A DNA stretch of 64,000 nt from the NCBI GenBank assembly GCA_023634235.1, contig JAMKCF010000031.1:992001-1056000 (forward strand), given 5' to 3'. A program made the position numbers and the translations under genes. Under the pieces are notes generated by a model. That model searched no databases. It was not told the origin of the DNA and was given only the letters and a program-made list of their open reading frames with translations. The stretch comes from Pisaster brevispinus. Its lineage: Eukaryota > Echinodermata > Asteroidea > Forcipulatida > Asteriidae. Position 1 is the stretch's first letter; every line of letters starts with the position of its first letter. Positions 49,500-62,209 of this stretch are shown here, in pieces.

Positions 49500-51500
49500 T
49501 ATTGAGGGTTTTTTCGGGCAACAAAGATGGCGTCACTTTTTGGTAGAAAGTTCCTAATTGCCCAGGTTTTGGGATTTGGCCTTGTCCCCACACAGAAAAG
49601 GTCTTCAGGGAAGTCTAGTCTAAATGCTGCACCGTCAAATCGCACTTTTATTTTCGACCCCAAAATTCAAAATGGCGACAGGGTAGTACCTGTCAATTAT
49701 TCAAAAATTTCGACTCCCGGTAACATGCCGTTTTTTCGCGATCACTTTTTGCGGACACCTCCGCCGAGGGGGCTGGTTCGAACTTGAAGACCGCAACGAT
49801 TTTATTCCATGAATTATTGATTTTTTTGGGTAACAAAGATGGCGTCCCTTTTTTGGTAGAAAGCTCCTAATTGCCCAGGTTTTGTAATTTGGCCATGTCC
49901 CCACACAGAAAAGGTCTTCAGGGAAGTCTAGTCTAGAATGCTGCACCGTCAAATCGCACTTTTATTTTCGACCCCAAAATTCAAAATGGCGACAGGGTAC
50001 TACCTGTCAATTATTCCCAAATTTCGACCCCCGGTAAAATGCCGTTTTTTGCGATCACTTTTTGCGGACACCTCCGCCGAGGGGGCTGGTTCGAACTTGA
50101 AGACCGCAACGATTTTATTCCATGGATTATTGATTTTTTTGGGTAACAAAGATGGCGTCCCTTTTTGGTAGAAAGCTCCTAATTGCCCAGGTTTTGTAAT
50201 TTGGCCATGTCCCCACACAGAAAAGGTCTTCAGGGAAGTCTAGTCTAGAATGCTGCACCGTCAAATCGCACTTTTATTTTCGAGCCCAAAATTCAAAATG
50301 GCGACAGGGTACTACCTGTCAATTATTCAAAAAATTCGACCCCCGGTAACATGCCAATTTTTGGCGATCACTTTTTGCGGACACCTCCGCCGATGGTGCT
50401 GGTTCGAATTTGAAGACCGCAACGATTTTATTCCATGAATTATTGAGATTTTTTGGGTAACAAAGATGGCGTCACTTTTTGGTAGAAAGCTCCTAATTGC
50501 CCAGGTTTTGGGATTTGGCCATGTCCCCACACAGAAAAGGTCTTCAGGGAAGTCTAGTCTAGAATGCTGCACCGTCAAATCGCACTTTTATTTTCGACCC
50601 CAAAATTCAAAATGGCGACAGGGTACTACCTGTCAATTATTCAAAAATTTCGACCCCCGATAAAAAGCCGTTTTTTGCGATCACTTTTTGCGGACACCTC
50701 CGCCGAGGGGGCTGGTTCGAACTTGAAGACCGCAACGATTTTATTCCATGAATTATTGAGGTTTTTTGGGTAACAAAGATGGCGTCCCTTTTTGGTAGAA
50801 AGCTCCTAATTGCCCAGGTTTTGGGATTTGCCATATCCCCACACAGAAAAGGTCTTCAGGGAAGTCTAGTCTAGAATGCTGCACCGTCAAATCGCACTTT
50901 TATTTTCGAGCCCAAAATTCAAAATGGCGACAGGGTACTACCTGTCAATTATTCAAAAAATTCGATCCCCGGTAACATGCCGATTTTTGGCGATCACTTT
51001 TTGCGGACACCTCCGCCGATGGTGCTGGTTCGAATTTGAAGACCGCAACGATTTTATTCCATGAATTATTGAGATTTTTTGGGCAACAAAGATAGCGTCA
51101 CTTTTTGGTAGAAAGCTCCTAATTGCCCAGGTTTTGGGATTTGGCCATGTCCCCAGACAGAAATGGTCTTCAGGGAAGTCTAGTCTAGAATGCTGCACCG
51201 TCAAATCGCACTTTTATTTTCGACCCCAAAATTCAAAATGGCGACAGGGTAGTACCTGTCAATTATTCCAAAAATTCGATCCCCGGTAACATGCCGTTTT
51301 TTGGCGATCACTTTTTGCAAACACCTCCTCCGATGGTGCTTGTTCGAATTTGAAGACCGCAACGATTTGATTCCATGAATTATTGAGGTTTTTTGGGCAA
51401 CAAAGATGGCTTCACTTTTTGCTAGAAAGCTCCTAATTGCCCAGGTTTTGTAATTTGGCCATGTCCCCACACAGAAAAGGTCTTCAGGGAAGTCTAGTCT
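49500..51500 (+). repeat. Sector of more diverged monomers
   Basis: Units here carry CGAGGGGGCTGGTTCG, CATGCCGTTTTTTGCG, GGTAACAAAGATGGCGTCCC, TTTTGTAATTTGGCC and TTTTCGAGCCCAAAA. Pairs with an approximate two-unit period (about 626 bp) are visible: 50.00-50.44 kb against 50.64-51.06 kb. The sector separates two more homogeneous parts of the array. Confidence 0.6.
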
Positions 51501-51503
51501 AGA

Positions 51504-54440
51504 ATGCTGCACCGTCAAATCGCACTTTTATTTTCAACCCCAAAATTCAAAATGGCGACCGGGCACTACCTGTCAATTATTCCAAAAATTCGACCCCCGG
51601 TAACATGGCGATTTTTGGCGATCACTTTTTGCGGACACCTCCGCCGATGGTGCTGGTTGGAATTTGAAGACCGCAACGATTTTATTTCATGAATTATTGA
51701 GGTTTTTTGGGCAACAAAGATGGCGTCGCTTTTTGGTAGAAAGCTCCTAATTGCCCAGGTTTTGGGATTTGGCCATGTCCCCACACAGAAAAGGTCTTCA
51801 GGGAAGTCTAGTCTAGAATGCTGCACCGTCAAATCGCACTTTTATTTTCGACCTCGCACTTTTATTTTCGACTCAAAATTCAAAATTGCGACAGGGTACT
51901 ACCTGTCAATTATTCCCAAAATTCGACCCCCGGTAACATGGCGATTTTTGGCGATCACTTTTTGCGGACACCTCCGCCGATGGTGCTGGTTCGAATTTGA
52001 AGACCGCAACGATTTTATTCCATGATTTATTGAGGTTTTTAGGCAACAAAGATGGCGTCACTTTTTGGTAGAAAGCTCCTAATTGCCCAGGTTTTGGGAT
52101 TTGGCCATGTCCCCACACAGAAAAGGTCTTCAGGGAAGTCAGGTCTAGAATGCTGCACCGTCAAATCGCACTTTTATTTTTTGACCCCAAAATTCAAAAT
52201 GGCGACAGGGTACTACCTGTCAATTATTCTAAAAATTCGACCCCCGGTAACATGGCGATTTTTGGCGATCACTTTTTGCGGACACCTCCGCCGATGGTGC
52301 TGGTTCGAATTTGAAGACCGCAACGATTTTATTCCATGAATTATTGAGGTTTTTTGGGCAACAAAGATGGCGTCACTTTTTGGTAGAAAGCTCCTAATTG
52401 CCCAGGTTTGGGATTTGGCCATGTCCCCACACAGAAAAGGTCTTCAGGGAAGTCTAGTCTAGAATGCTGCACCGTCAAATCGCACTTTTATTTTCGACCC
52501 CAAAATTCAAAATGGCGACAGGGAACTACCTGTCAATTATTACAAAAATTCGACCCCTGGTAACATGCCGATTTTTGGCGATCACTTTTTGTGGACACCT
52601 CCGCCGATGGTGCTGGTTGGAATTTGAAGACCGCAACGATTTTATTTCATGAATTATTGAGGTTTTTTGGGCAACAAAGATGGCGTCACTTTTTGGTAGA
52701 AAGCTCCTAATTGCCAAGGTTTTGGGATTTGGCCATGTCCCCACACAGAAAAGGTCTTCAGGGAAGTCTAGTCTAGAATGCTGCACCGTCAAATCGCACT
52801 TTTATTTTCGACCTCGCACTTTTATTTTCGACTCAAAATTCAAAATTGCGACAGGGTACTACCTGTCAATTATTCCCAAAATTCGACCCCCGGTAACATG
52901 GCGATTTTTGGCGATCACTTTTTGCGGACACCTCCGCCGATGGTGCTGGTTCGAATTTGAAGACCGCAACGATTTTATTCCATGATTTATTGAGGTTTTT
53001 AGGCAACAAAGATGGCGTCACTTTTTGGTAGAAAGCTCCTAATTGCCCAGGTTTTGGGATTTGGCCATGTCCCCACACAGAAAAGGTCTTCAGGGAAGTC
53101 AGGTCTAGAATGCTGCACCGTCAAATCGCACTTTTATTTTTGACCCCAAAATTCAAAATGGCGACAGGGTACTACCTGTCAATTATTCTAAAAATTCGAC
53201 CCCCGGTAACATGGCGATTTTTGGCGATCACTTTTTGCGGACACCTCCGCCGATGGTGCTGGTTCGAATTTGAAGACCGCAACGATTTTATTCCATGAAT
53301 TATTGAGGTTTTTTGGGCAACAAAGATGGCGTCACTTTTTGGTAGAAAGCTCCTAATTGCCCAGGTTTGGGATTTGGCCATGTCCCCACACAGAAAAGGT
53401 CTTCAGGGAAGTCTAGTCTAGAATGCTGCACCGTCAAATCGCACTTTTATTTTCGACCCCAAAATTCAAAATGGCGACAGGGTAGTACCTGTCAATTATT
53501 CCAAAAATTCGATCCCCGGTAACATGCCGTTTTTTGGCGATCACTTTTTGCAAACACCTCCTCCGATGGTGCTTGTTCGAATTTGAAGACCGCAACGATT
53601 TGATTCCATGAATTATTGAGGTTTTTTGGGCAACAAAGATGGCTTCACTTTTTGCTAGAAAGCTCCTAATTGCCCAGGTTTTGTAATTTGGCAATGTCCC
53701 CACACAGAAAAGGTCTTCAGGGAAGTCTAGTCTAGAATGCTGCACCGTCAAATCGCACTTTTATTTTCAACCCCAAAATTCAAAATGGCGACAGGGCACT
53801 ACCTGTCAATTATTCCAAAAATTCGACCCCCGGTAACATGGCGATTTTTGGCGATCACTTTTTGCGGACACCTCCGCCGATGGTGCTGGTTGGAATTTGA
53901 AGACCGCAACGATTTTATTTCATGAATTATTGAGGTTTTTTGGGCAACAAAGATGGCGTCGCTTTTTGGTAGAAAGCTCCTAATTGCCCAGGTTTTGGGA
54001 TTTGGCCATGTCCCCACACAGAAAAGGTCTTCAAGGAAGTCTAGTCTATAATGCTGCACCGTCAAATCGCACTTTTATTTTCGACCTCGCACTTTTATTT
54101 TCGACTCAAAATTCAAAATTGCGACAGGGTACTACCTGTCAATTATTCCCAAAATTCGACCCCCGGTAACATGGCGATTTTTGGCGATCACTTTTTGCGG
54201 ACACCTCCGCCGATGGTGCTGGTTCGAATTTGAAGACCGCAACGATTTTATTCCATGATTTATTGAGGTTTTTAGGCAACAAAGATGGCGTCACTTTTTG
54301 GTAGAAAGCTCCTAATTGCCCAGGTTTTGGGATTTGGCCATGTCCCCACACAGAAAAGGTCTTCAGGGAAGTCTGGTCTAGAATGCTGCACCGTCAAATC
54401 GCACTTTTATTTTCGACCCCAAAATTCAAAATGGGGACAG
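51504..54440 (+). repeat. 960-bp three-unit repeats with 20-bp internal duplication
   Basis: Units holding the doubled TCGCACTTTTATTTTCGAC segment (51851, 52811, 54084) lie in blocks of three units, which makes the block 960 bp instead of about 942. The larger segment at 51504 recurs at 53737, an offset of 2233 bp. Confidence 0.7.
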
Positions 54441-54444
54441 GGTA

Positions 54445-56033
54445 CTACCTGTCAATTATTCCCAAAATTCGACCCCCGGTAACATGCCGATTTTTGGCGA
54501 TCACTTTTTGCGGACACCTCCGCCGATGGTGCTGGTTCGAATTTGAAGACCGCAACGATTTTATTCCCTGAATTATTGAGGTTTTTTGGGCAACAAAGAC
54601 GGCGTCACTTTTTGGTAGAAAGCTCCTAATTGCCCAGGTTTTGGGATTTGGCCATGTCCCCACACAGAAAAGGTCTTCAGGGAAGTCTAGTCTATAATGC
54701 TGCACCGTCAAATCGCACTTTTATTTTCAACCCCAAAATTCAAAATGGCGACAGGGTACTACCTGTCAATTATTCCCAAAATTCGACCCCCGGTAACATG
54801 GCGATTTTTGGCGATCACTTTTTGCGGACACCTCCGCCGATTGTGCTGGTTGGAATTTGAAGACCGCAACAATTTTATTCCATGAATTATTTAGGCTTTT
54901 TGGGCAACAAAGATGGCGTCACTTTTTGGTAGAAAGCTCTTAATTGCCCAGGTTTTGGGATTTGGCCATGTCCCCACACAGAAAAGGTCTTCAGGGAAGT
55001 CTAGTTTAGAATGCTGCACCGTTAAATCGCACTTTTATTTTCGACCCCAAAATTCAAAATGGCGACAGGGTACTACCTGTCAATTATTCCAAAAATTCGA
55101 CCCCCGGTAACATGCCGATTTTTGGCGATCACTTTTTGTGGACACCTCCGCCGATGGTGCTGGTTGGAATTTAAAGACCGCAACGATTTTATTCTATTAA
55201 TTTTTGAGGTTTTTTGGGCAACAAAAATAGCGTCACTTTTTGGTAGACAGCTCCTAATTGCCCTGGTTTTGGGATTTGACCATGTCCCCACACAGAAAAG
55301 GTCTTCAGGGAAGTCTGGTCTAGAATGCTGCACCGTCAAATCGCACTTTTATTTTCGACCCCAAAATTCAAAATGGCGACAGGGTACTACCTGTCACTTA
55401 TTCCCAAAATTCGACCCCCGGTAACATGGCGATTTTTGGCGATCACTTTTTGCGGACACCTCCGCCGATGGTGCTGGTTCGAATTTGAAGACCGCAACGA
55501 TTTTATTCCATGAATTATTGAGGTTTTTGGGGCAACAAAGATGGCGTCACTTTTTGGTAGAAAGCTCTTAATTGCCCAGGTTTTGGGATTTGGCCACGTT
55601 CCCACACAGAAAAGGTCTTCAGGAAAGTATAGTCGAGAATGCTGCACCGTGAACTCGCACTTTTATTTTCGACCCCAAATTTCAAAATGGCGACATCGCA
55701 CTACCTGTCAATTATTCCCGAAATTCGACCCCCGGTAACATGCCGATTTTTGGCGATCACCTTTTGCGGACACCTCCGCCGATGGTGCTGGTTCGAATTT
55801 GAAGACCGCAACGATTTTATTCCATGAATTATTGAGGTTTTTTGGGCAACAAAGATGGCGTCACTTTTTGGTAGAAAGCTCCTAATTGCCCAGGTTTTGG
55901 GATTTGGCCATGTCCCCACACAGAAAAGGTCTTCAGGGAAGTCTAGTCTAGAATGCTGCACCGTCAAATCGCACTTTTATTTTCGACCTCGCACTTTTAT
56001 TTTCGACTCAAAATTCAAAATTGCGACAGGGTA
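54445..56033 (+). repeat. Five-unit higher-order repeat, copy 1 (1589 bp)
   Basis: Markers CTATAATGCTGC, CCGATTGTGCTGG, TTATTTAGGCTTTTTGG, GTTTAGAATGC, TTCTATTAATTTTTGAGG, GGTAGACAGCTCC and GGAAAGTATAGTCGAG recur at 1589 bp. The block includes one unit with the 20-bp internal duplication (55986). Confidence 0.8.
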
Positions 56034-57622
56034 CTACCTGTCAATTATTCCCAAAATTCGACCCCCGGTAACATGCCGATTTTTGGCGATCACTTTTTGC
56101 GGACACCTCCGCCGATGGTGCTGGTTCGAATTTGAAGACCGCAACGATTTTATTCCCTGAATTATTGAGGTTTTTTGGGCAACAAAGACGGCGTCACTTT
56201 TTGGTAGAAAGCTCCTAATTGCCCAGGTTTTGGGATTTGGCCATGTCCCCACACAGAAAAGGTCTTCAGGGAAGTCTAGTCTATAATGCTGCACCGTCAA
56301 ATCGCACTTTTATTTTCAACCCCAAAATTCAAAATGGCGACAGGGTACTACCTGTCAATTATTCCCAAAATTCGACCCCCGGTAACATGGCGATTTTTGG
56401 CGATCACTTTTTGCGGACACCTCCGCCGATTGTGCTGGTTGGAATTTGAAGACCGCAACAATTTTATTCCATGAATTATTTAGGCTTTTTGGGCAACAAA
56501 GATGGCGTCACTTTTTGGTAGAAAGCTCTTAATTGCCCAGGTTTTGGGATTTGGCCATGTCCCCACACAGAAAAGGTCTTCAGGGAAGTCTAGTTTAGAA
56601 TGCTGCACCGTTAAATCGCACTTTTATTTTCGACCCCAAAATTCAAAATGGCGACAGGGTACTACCTGTCAATTATTCCAAAAATTCGACCCCCGGTAAC
56701 ATGCCGATTTTTGGCGATCACTTTTTGTGGACACCTCCGCCGATGGTGCTGGTTGGAATTTAAAGACCGCAACGATTTTATTCTATTAATTTTTGAGGTT
56801 TTTTGGGCAACAAAAATAGCGTCACTTTTTGGTAGACAGCTCCTAATTGCCCTGGTTTTGGGATTTGACCATGTCCCCACACAGAAAAGGTCTTCAGGGA
56901 AGTCTGGTCTAGAATGCTGCACCGTCAAATCGCACTTTTATTTTCGACCCCAAAATTCAAAATGGCGACAGGGTACTACCTGTCACTTATTCCCAAAATT
57001 CGACCCCCGGTAACATGGCGATTTTTGGCGATCACTTTTTGCGGACACCTCCGCCGATGGTGCTGGTTCGAATTTGAAGACCGCAACGATTTTATTCCAT
57101 GAATTATTGAGGTTTTTGGGGCAACAAAGATGGCGTCACTTTTTGGTAGAAAGCTCTTAATTGCCCAGGTTTTGGGATTTGGCCACGTTCCCACACAGAA
57201 AAGGTCTTCAGGAAAGTATAGTCGAGAATGCTGCACCGTGAACTCGCACTTTTATTTTCGACCCCAAATTTCAAAATGGCGACATCGTACTACCTGTCAA
57301 TTATTCCCGAAATTCGACCCCCGGTAACATGCCGATTTTTGGCGATCACCTTTTGCGGACACCTCCGCCGATGGTGCTGGTTCGAATTTGAAGACCGCAA
57401 CGATTTTATTCCATGAATTATTGAGGTTTTTTGGGCAACAAAGATGGCGTCACTTTTTGGTAGAAAGCTCCTAATTGCCCAGGTTTTGGGATTTGGCCAT
57501 GTCCCCACACAGAAAAGGTCTTCAGGGAAGTCTAGTCTAGAATGCTGCACCGTCAAATCGCACTTTTATTTTCGACCTCGCACTTTTATTTTCGACTCAA
57601 AATTCAAAATTGCGACAGGGTA
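56034..57622 (+). repeat. Five-unit higher-order repeat, copy 2 (1589 bp)
   Basis: This is the tandem partner of 54445-56033 and nearly identical; I noted GACATCGCACTACC against GACATCGTACTACC near 55691 and 57280. Homology shifts to a different monomer type after about 57655. Confidence 0.8.
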
Positions 57623-59235
57623 CTACCTGTCAATTATTCCCAAAATTCGACCCCCGGTAACATGGCGATTTTTGGCGATCACTTTTTGCGGACACCTCCG
57701 CCGATGGTGCTGGTTCGAATTTGAAGACCGCAACGATTTTATTCCATGATTTATTGAGGTTTTTAGGCAACAAAGATGGCGTCACTTTTTGGTAGAAAGC
57801 TCCTAATTGCCCAGGTTTTGGGATTTGGCCATGTCCCCACACAGAAAAGGTCTTCAGGGAAGTCAGGTCTAGAATGCTGCACCGTCAAATCGCACTTTTA
57901 TTTTTGACCCCAACATTCAAAATGGCGACAGGGTACTACCTGTCAATTATTCTAAAAATTCGACCCCCGGTAACATGGCGATTTTTGGCGATCACTTTTT
58001 GCGGACACCTCCGCCGATGGTGCTGGTTCGAATTTGAAGACCGCAACGATTTTATTCCATGAATTATTGAGGTTTTTTGGGCAACAAAGATGGCGTCACT
58101 TTTTGGTAGAAAGCTCCTAATTGCCCAGGTTTGGGATTTGGCCATGTCCCCACACAGAAAAGGTCTTCAGGGAAGTCTAGTCTAGAATGCTGCACCGTCA
58201 AATCGCACTTTTATTTTCAACCCCAAAATTCAAAATGGCGACAGGGCACTACCTGTCAATTATTCCAAAAATTCGACCCCCGGTAACATGGCGATTTTTG
58301 GCGATCACTTTTTGCGGACACCTCCGCCGATGGTGCTGGTTGGAATTTGAAGACCGCAACGATTTTATTTCATGAATTATTGAGGTTTTTTGGGCAACAA
58401 AGATGGCGTCGCTTTTTGGTAGAAAGCTCCTAATTGCCCAGGTTTTGGGATTTAGCCATGTCCCCACACAGAAAAGGTCTTCAAGGAAGTCTAGTCTAGA
58501 ATGCTGCACCGTCAAATCGCACTTTTATTTTCGACCTCGCACTTTTATTTTCGACTCAAAATTCAAAATTGCGACAGGGTACTACCTGTCAATTATTCCC
58601 AAAATTCGACCCCCGGTAACATGGCGATTTTTGGCGATCACTTTTTGCGGACACCTCCGCCGATGGTGCTGGTTCGAATTTGAAGACCGCAACGATTTTA
58701 TTCCATGAATTATTGAGGTTTTTTGGGCAACAAAGATGGCGTCACTTTTTGGTAGAAAGCTCCTAATTGCCCAGGTTTTGGGATTTGGCCATGTCCCCAC
58801 ACAGAAAAGGTCTTCAGGGAAGTCTAGTCTAGAATGCTGTACCGTGAAATCGCACTTTTATTTTCGACCCCAAAATTCAAAATGGCGACATCGTACTACC
58901 TGTCAATTATTCAAAAAATTCGACCCCCGGTAACATGGCGATTTTTGGCGATCACTTTTTGCGGACACCTCCGCCGATGGTGCTGGTTGGAATTTGAAGA
59001 CCGCAACGATTTTATTTCATGAATTATTGAGGTTTTTTGGGCAACAAAGATGGCGTCGCTTTTTGGTAGAAAGCTCCTAATTGCCCAGGTTTTGGGATTT
59101 GGCCATGTCCCCACACAAAAAAGGTCTTCAGGGAAGTCTAGTCTAGAATGCTGCACCGTCAAATCGCACTTTTATTTTCGACCTCGCACTTTTATTTTCG
59201 ACTCAAAATTCAAAATTGCGACAGGGTACTACCTG

Positions 59236-60487
59236 TCAATTATTCCCAAAATTCGACCCCCGGTAACATGGCGATTTTTGGCGATCACTTTTTGCGGACA
59301 CCTCCGCCGATGGTGCTGGTTCGAATTTGAAGACCGCAACGATTTTATTCCATGATTTATTGAGGTTTTTAGGCAACAAAGATGGCGTCACTTTTTGGTA
59401 GAAAGCTCCTAATTGCCCAGGTTTTGGGATTTGGCCATGTCCCCACACAGAAAAGGTCTTCAGGGAAGTCAGGTCTAGAATGCTGCACCGTCAAATCGCA
59501 CTTTTATTTTTGACCCCAAAATTCAAAATGGCGACAGGGTACTACCTGTCAATTATTCTAAAAATTCGACCCCCGGTAACATGGCGATTTTTGGCGATCA
59601 CTTTTTGCGGACACCTCCGCCGATGGTGCTGGTTCGAATTTGAAGACCGCAACGATTTTATTCCATGAATTATTGAGGTTTTTTGGGCAACAAAGATGGC
59701 GTCACTTTTTGGTAGAAAGCTCCTAATTGCCCAGGTTTGGGATTTGGCCATGTCCCCACACAGAAAAGGTCTTCAGGGAAGTCTAGTCTAGAATGCTGCA
59801 CCGTCAAATCGCACTTTTATTTTCGACCCCAAAATTCAAAATGGCGACAGGGTACTACCTGTCAATTATTCCCAAAATTCGACCCCCGGTAACATGGCGA
59901 TTTTTGGCGATCACTTTTTGCGGACACCTCCGCCGATGGTGCTGGTTCGAATTTGAAGACCGCAACGATTTTATTCCATGATTTATTGAGGTTTTTAGGC
60001 AACAAAGATGGCGTCACTTTTTGGTAGAAAGCTCCTAATTGCCCAGGTTTTGGGATTTGGCCATGTCCCCACACAGAAAAGGTCTTCAGGGAAGTCAGGT
60101 CTAGAATGCTGCACCGTCAAATCGCACTTTTATTTTTGACCCCAAAATTCAAAATGGCGACAGGGTACTACCTGTCAATTATTCTAAAAATTCGACCCCC
60201 GGTAACATGGCGATTTTTGGCGATCACTTTTTGCGGACACCTCCGCCGATGGTGCTGGTTCGAATTTGAAGACCGCAACGATTTTATTCCATGAATTATT
60301 GAGGTTTTTTGGGCAACAAAGATGGCGTCACTTTTTGGTAGAAAGCTCCTAATTGCCCAGGTTTGGGATTTGGCCATGTCCCCACACAGAAAAGGTCTTC
60401 AGGGAAGTCTAGTCTAGAATGCTGCACCGTCAAATCGCACTTTTATTTTCGACCCCAAAATTCAAAATGGCGACAGGGTACTACCTG
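59236..60487 (+). repeat. Two-unit repeat (626 bp), two copies
   Basis: Markers CATGATTTATTGAGG, GTTTTTAGGCAAC, GTCAGGTCTAGAATG and CCCAGGTTTGGGATT recur at 626 bp (59542 to 60168). The same pair is also present at 52.0-52.4, 53.0-53.4 and 57.7-58.1 kb. Confidence 0.7.
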
Positions 60488-61979
60488 TCAATTATTCCCA
60501 AAATTCGACCTCCGCTAACATGCCGATTTTTGGCGATCACTTTTTGCGGACACCTCCGCCGATGGTGCTGGTTCGAATTCGAAGACCGCAACGATTTTAT
60601 TCCATGAATTATTGAGGTTTTTTGGGCAACAAAGATGGCGTCACTTTTTGGTAGAAAGGTCCTAATTGACCAGGTTTTGGGATTTGGCCATGTCCCCACA
60701 CAAAAAAGGTCTTCAGGGAAGTCTAGTCTAGAATGCTGCACCGTCAAATCACACTTTTTTTTACGACCCCCAAATTTATAATGGCGACAGCGTACTACCT
60801 GTCAATTATTCTAAAAATTCGACCCCCGGTAACATGCCGACTTTTGGCGATCACTTTTTGCGGACACCTCCGCCGATGGTTATGCTGGTTGGAATTTGAA
60901 GACCGCAACGATTTTATTCCATGAATTATTGAGGTTTTTTTCGGGCAACAAAGATGGCGTCACTTTTTGGTAGAAAGCTCCTAATTGCCCAGGTTTTGGG
61001 ATTTGGCCATGTCCCCACACAGAAAAGGTCTTCAGGGAAGTCTAGTCTAGAATGCTGCACCGTCAAATCGCACTTTTATTTTCGACCCCCAAAATCAAAA
61101 TGGCGACAGGGTACTACCTGTCAATTATTCCCAAAATTCGTCCCCCGGTAACATGCCGATTTTTGGCGATCACTTTTTGCGGACACCTCCGACGATGGTG
61201 CTGGTTGGAATTTGAAGACCGCAACGATTTTATTCCATGAATTATTGAGGTTTTTTGGGGCAACAAAGATGGTGTCACTTTTTGGTAGAAAGCTCCTAAT
61301 TGCCCAGGTTTTGGGATTTGGTCATGTCCCCACACAGAAAAGGTCTTCAGGGAAGTCTAGTTTAGAATGCTGCACCGTCAAATCGCACTTTTATTTTCGA
61401 CGCAAAAATCAAAATGGCGACAGGGTACTACCTGTCAATTATTCCCAAAATTCGACCCCCGGTAACATGCCGATTTTTGGCGATCACTTTTTGCGGACAC
61501 CTCCGCCGATGGTGCTGGTTGGAATTTAAAGACCGCAACGATTTTATTCCATGAATTATTGAGGTTTTTTGGGCAACAAAGATGGCGTCACTTTTTGGTA
61601 GAAAGCTCCTAATTGCCCAGGTTTTGGGATTTGGCCATGTCCCCACACAGAAAAGGTCTTCACGGAAGTCTAGTCTAGTACTATGCTGCACCGTCAAATC
61701 GCACTTTTATTTTCGACCCCAAAACTCAAAATGGCGACAGGGTACTACCTGTCAATTATTCCAAAAATTCGACCCCCGGTAACATGCCGATTTTTGGCGA
61801 TCACTTTTTTCGGACACCTCCGCCGATGGTGCTGGTTCGAATTTGAAGACCGCAACGATTTTATTCCATGAATTATTGAGGTTTTTTGGGCAACAAAGAT
61901 GGCGTCACTGTTTGGTAGAAAGCTCCTAATTGCCCAGGTTTTGGGATTTGGCCATGTCCCCACACAGGAAAGGTCTTCA

Positions 61980-62010
61980 GGGAAGTCTAGTCTAGAAAAA
62001 TGACCCTACA
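61980..62010. other. Sharp right boundary of the array
   Basis: The last unit is close to consensus up to GGAAGTCTAGTCTAGA (61981-61996) and then switches abruptly to unrelated sequence. There is no gradient of decay, in contrast with the left edge. The boundary falls at the TCTAGA motif where every other unit continues with ATGCTGCACC. Confidence 0.8.
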
Positions 62011-62209
62011 TTTTTAAATATAGGGCCTTCTTAAGAGTGCTAACATTTTACCTCTAAATCCTTTAAGTTGGAAATCAAAAACCCCAGGGGCTCATTTTAT
62101 TTCTACTTTTGTACATTTCATTAAAGCCACCACCTTCAAATGGTTGAATTAGAGAAAAAGTTGTACTACTGAGCTAGCCTCATGTATTAGAAGATGGGGG
62201 ACTATAGAA
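61997..62209. other. Right flank next to array, nothing recognised
   Basis: AT-rich DNA with a small interrupted palindrome (CCCTA ... TAGGG around 62005-62027). There is no open frame, and no satellite homology that I can see. Confidence 0.5.

Larger units (their letters stand above)
3796..61996 (+). repeat. Giant 314-bp tandem satellite array
   Basis: A unit of 313-315 bp (reference copy 8446-8759, exactly 314 bp) repeats head to tail for 58.2 kb, about 185 units by arithmetic. The reference unit has 142 G+C of 314 and 15 CpGs. Constant landmarks in order are: TGCTGCACCGTCAAATCGCA, AAAATGGCGACAGGG, CCCCCGGTAACATG, CTCCGCCGATGGTGCTGG, TTCGAATTTGAAGACC, AAAGATGGCGTCAC, CCATGTCCCCACACAG and GTCTAGTCTAGA. 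Interior neighbours differ by few substitutions, and variants recur at multiples of the unit, so the array is hierarchically amplified. The unit length is not a multiple of 3, so no reading frame passes through consecutive units. All copies are on one strand except two inverted monomers near 41 and 43 kb. I cannot match it to a named satellite family. Confidence 0.98.

Noticed and set aside
4026..61963. Hundreds of ORFs of 60-137 codons on both strands in the array
   Set aside because: They are the same few frames repeated with the 314-bp unit. The unit is not a multiple of three, several frames overlap on opposite strands, and longer ones arise where a variant removes a stop (e.g. CCAGGAATTATTG units). 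No domain or signal is recognisable.
3796..61996. CRISPR array
   Set aside because: The repeat is contiguous without unique spacers, the unit is far too long and the context is eukaryotic.
3796..61996. Transposon or retroelement origin
   Set aside because: No terminal inverted repeats, target-site duplications, poly-A tails or reverse-transcriptase, integrase or transposase frames are visible in or beside the array. A tandem satellite explains it fully.
3796..61996. Ribosomal DNA, histone or tRNA gene cluster
   Set aside because: The unit is only 314 bp, has no rRNA or histone coding similarity that I can see, and contains no tRNA-like A and B boxes in proper spacing.
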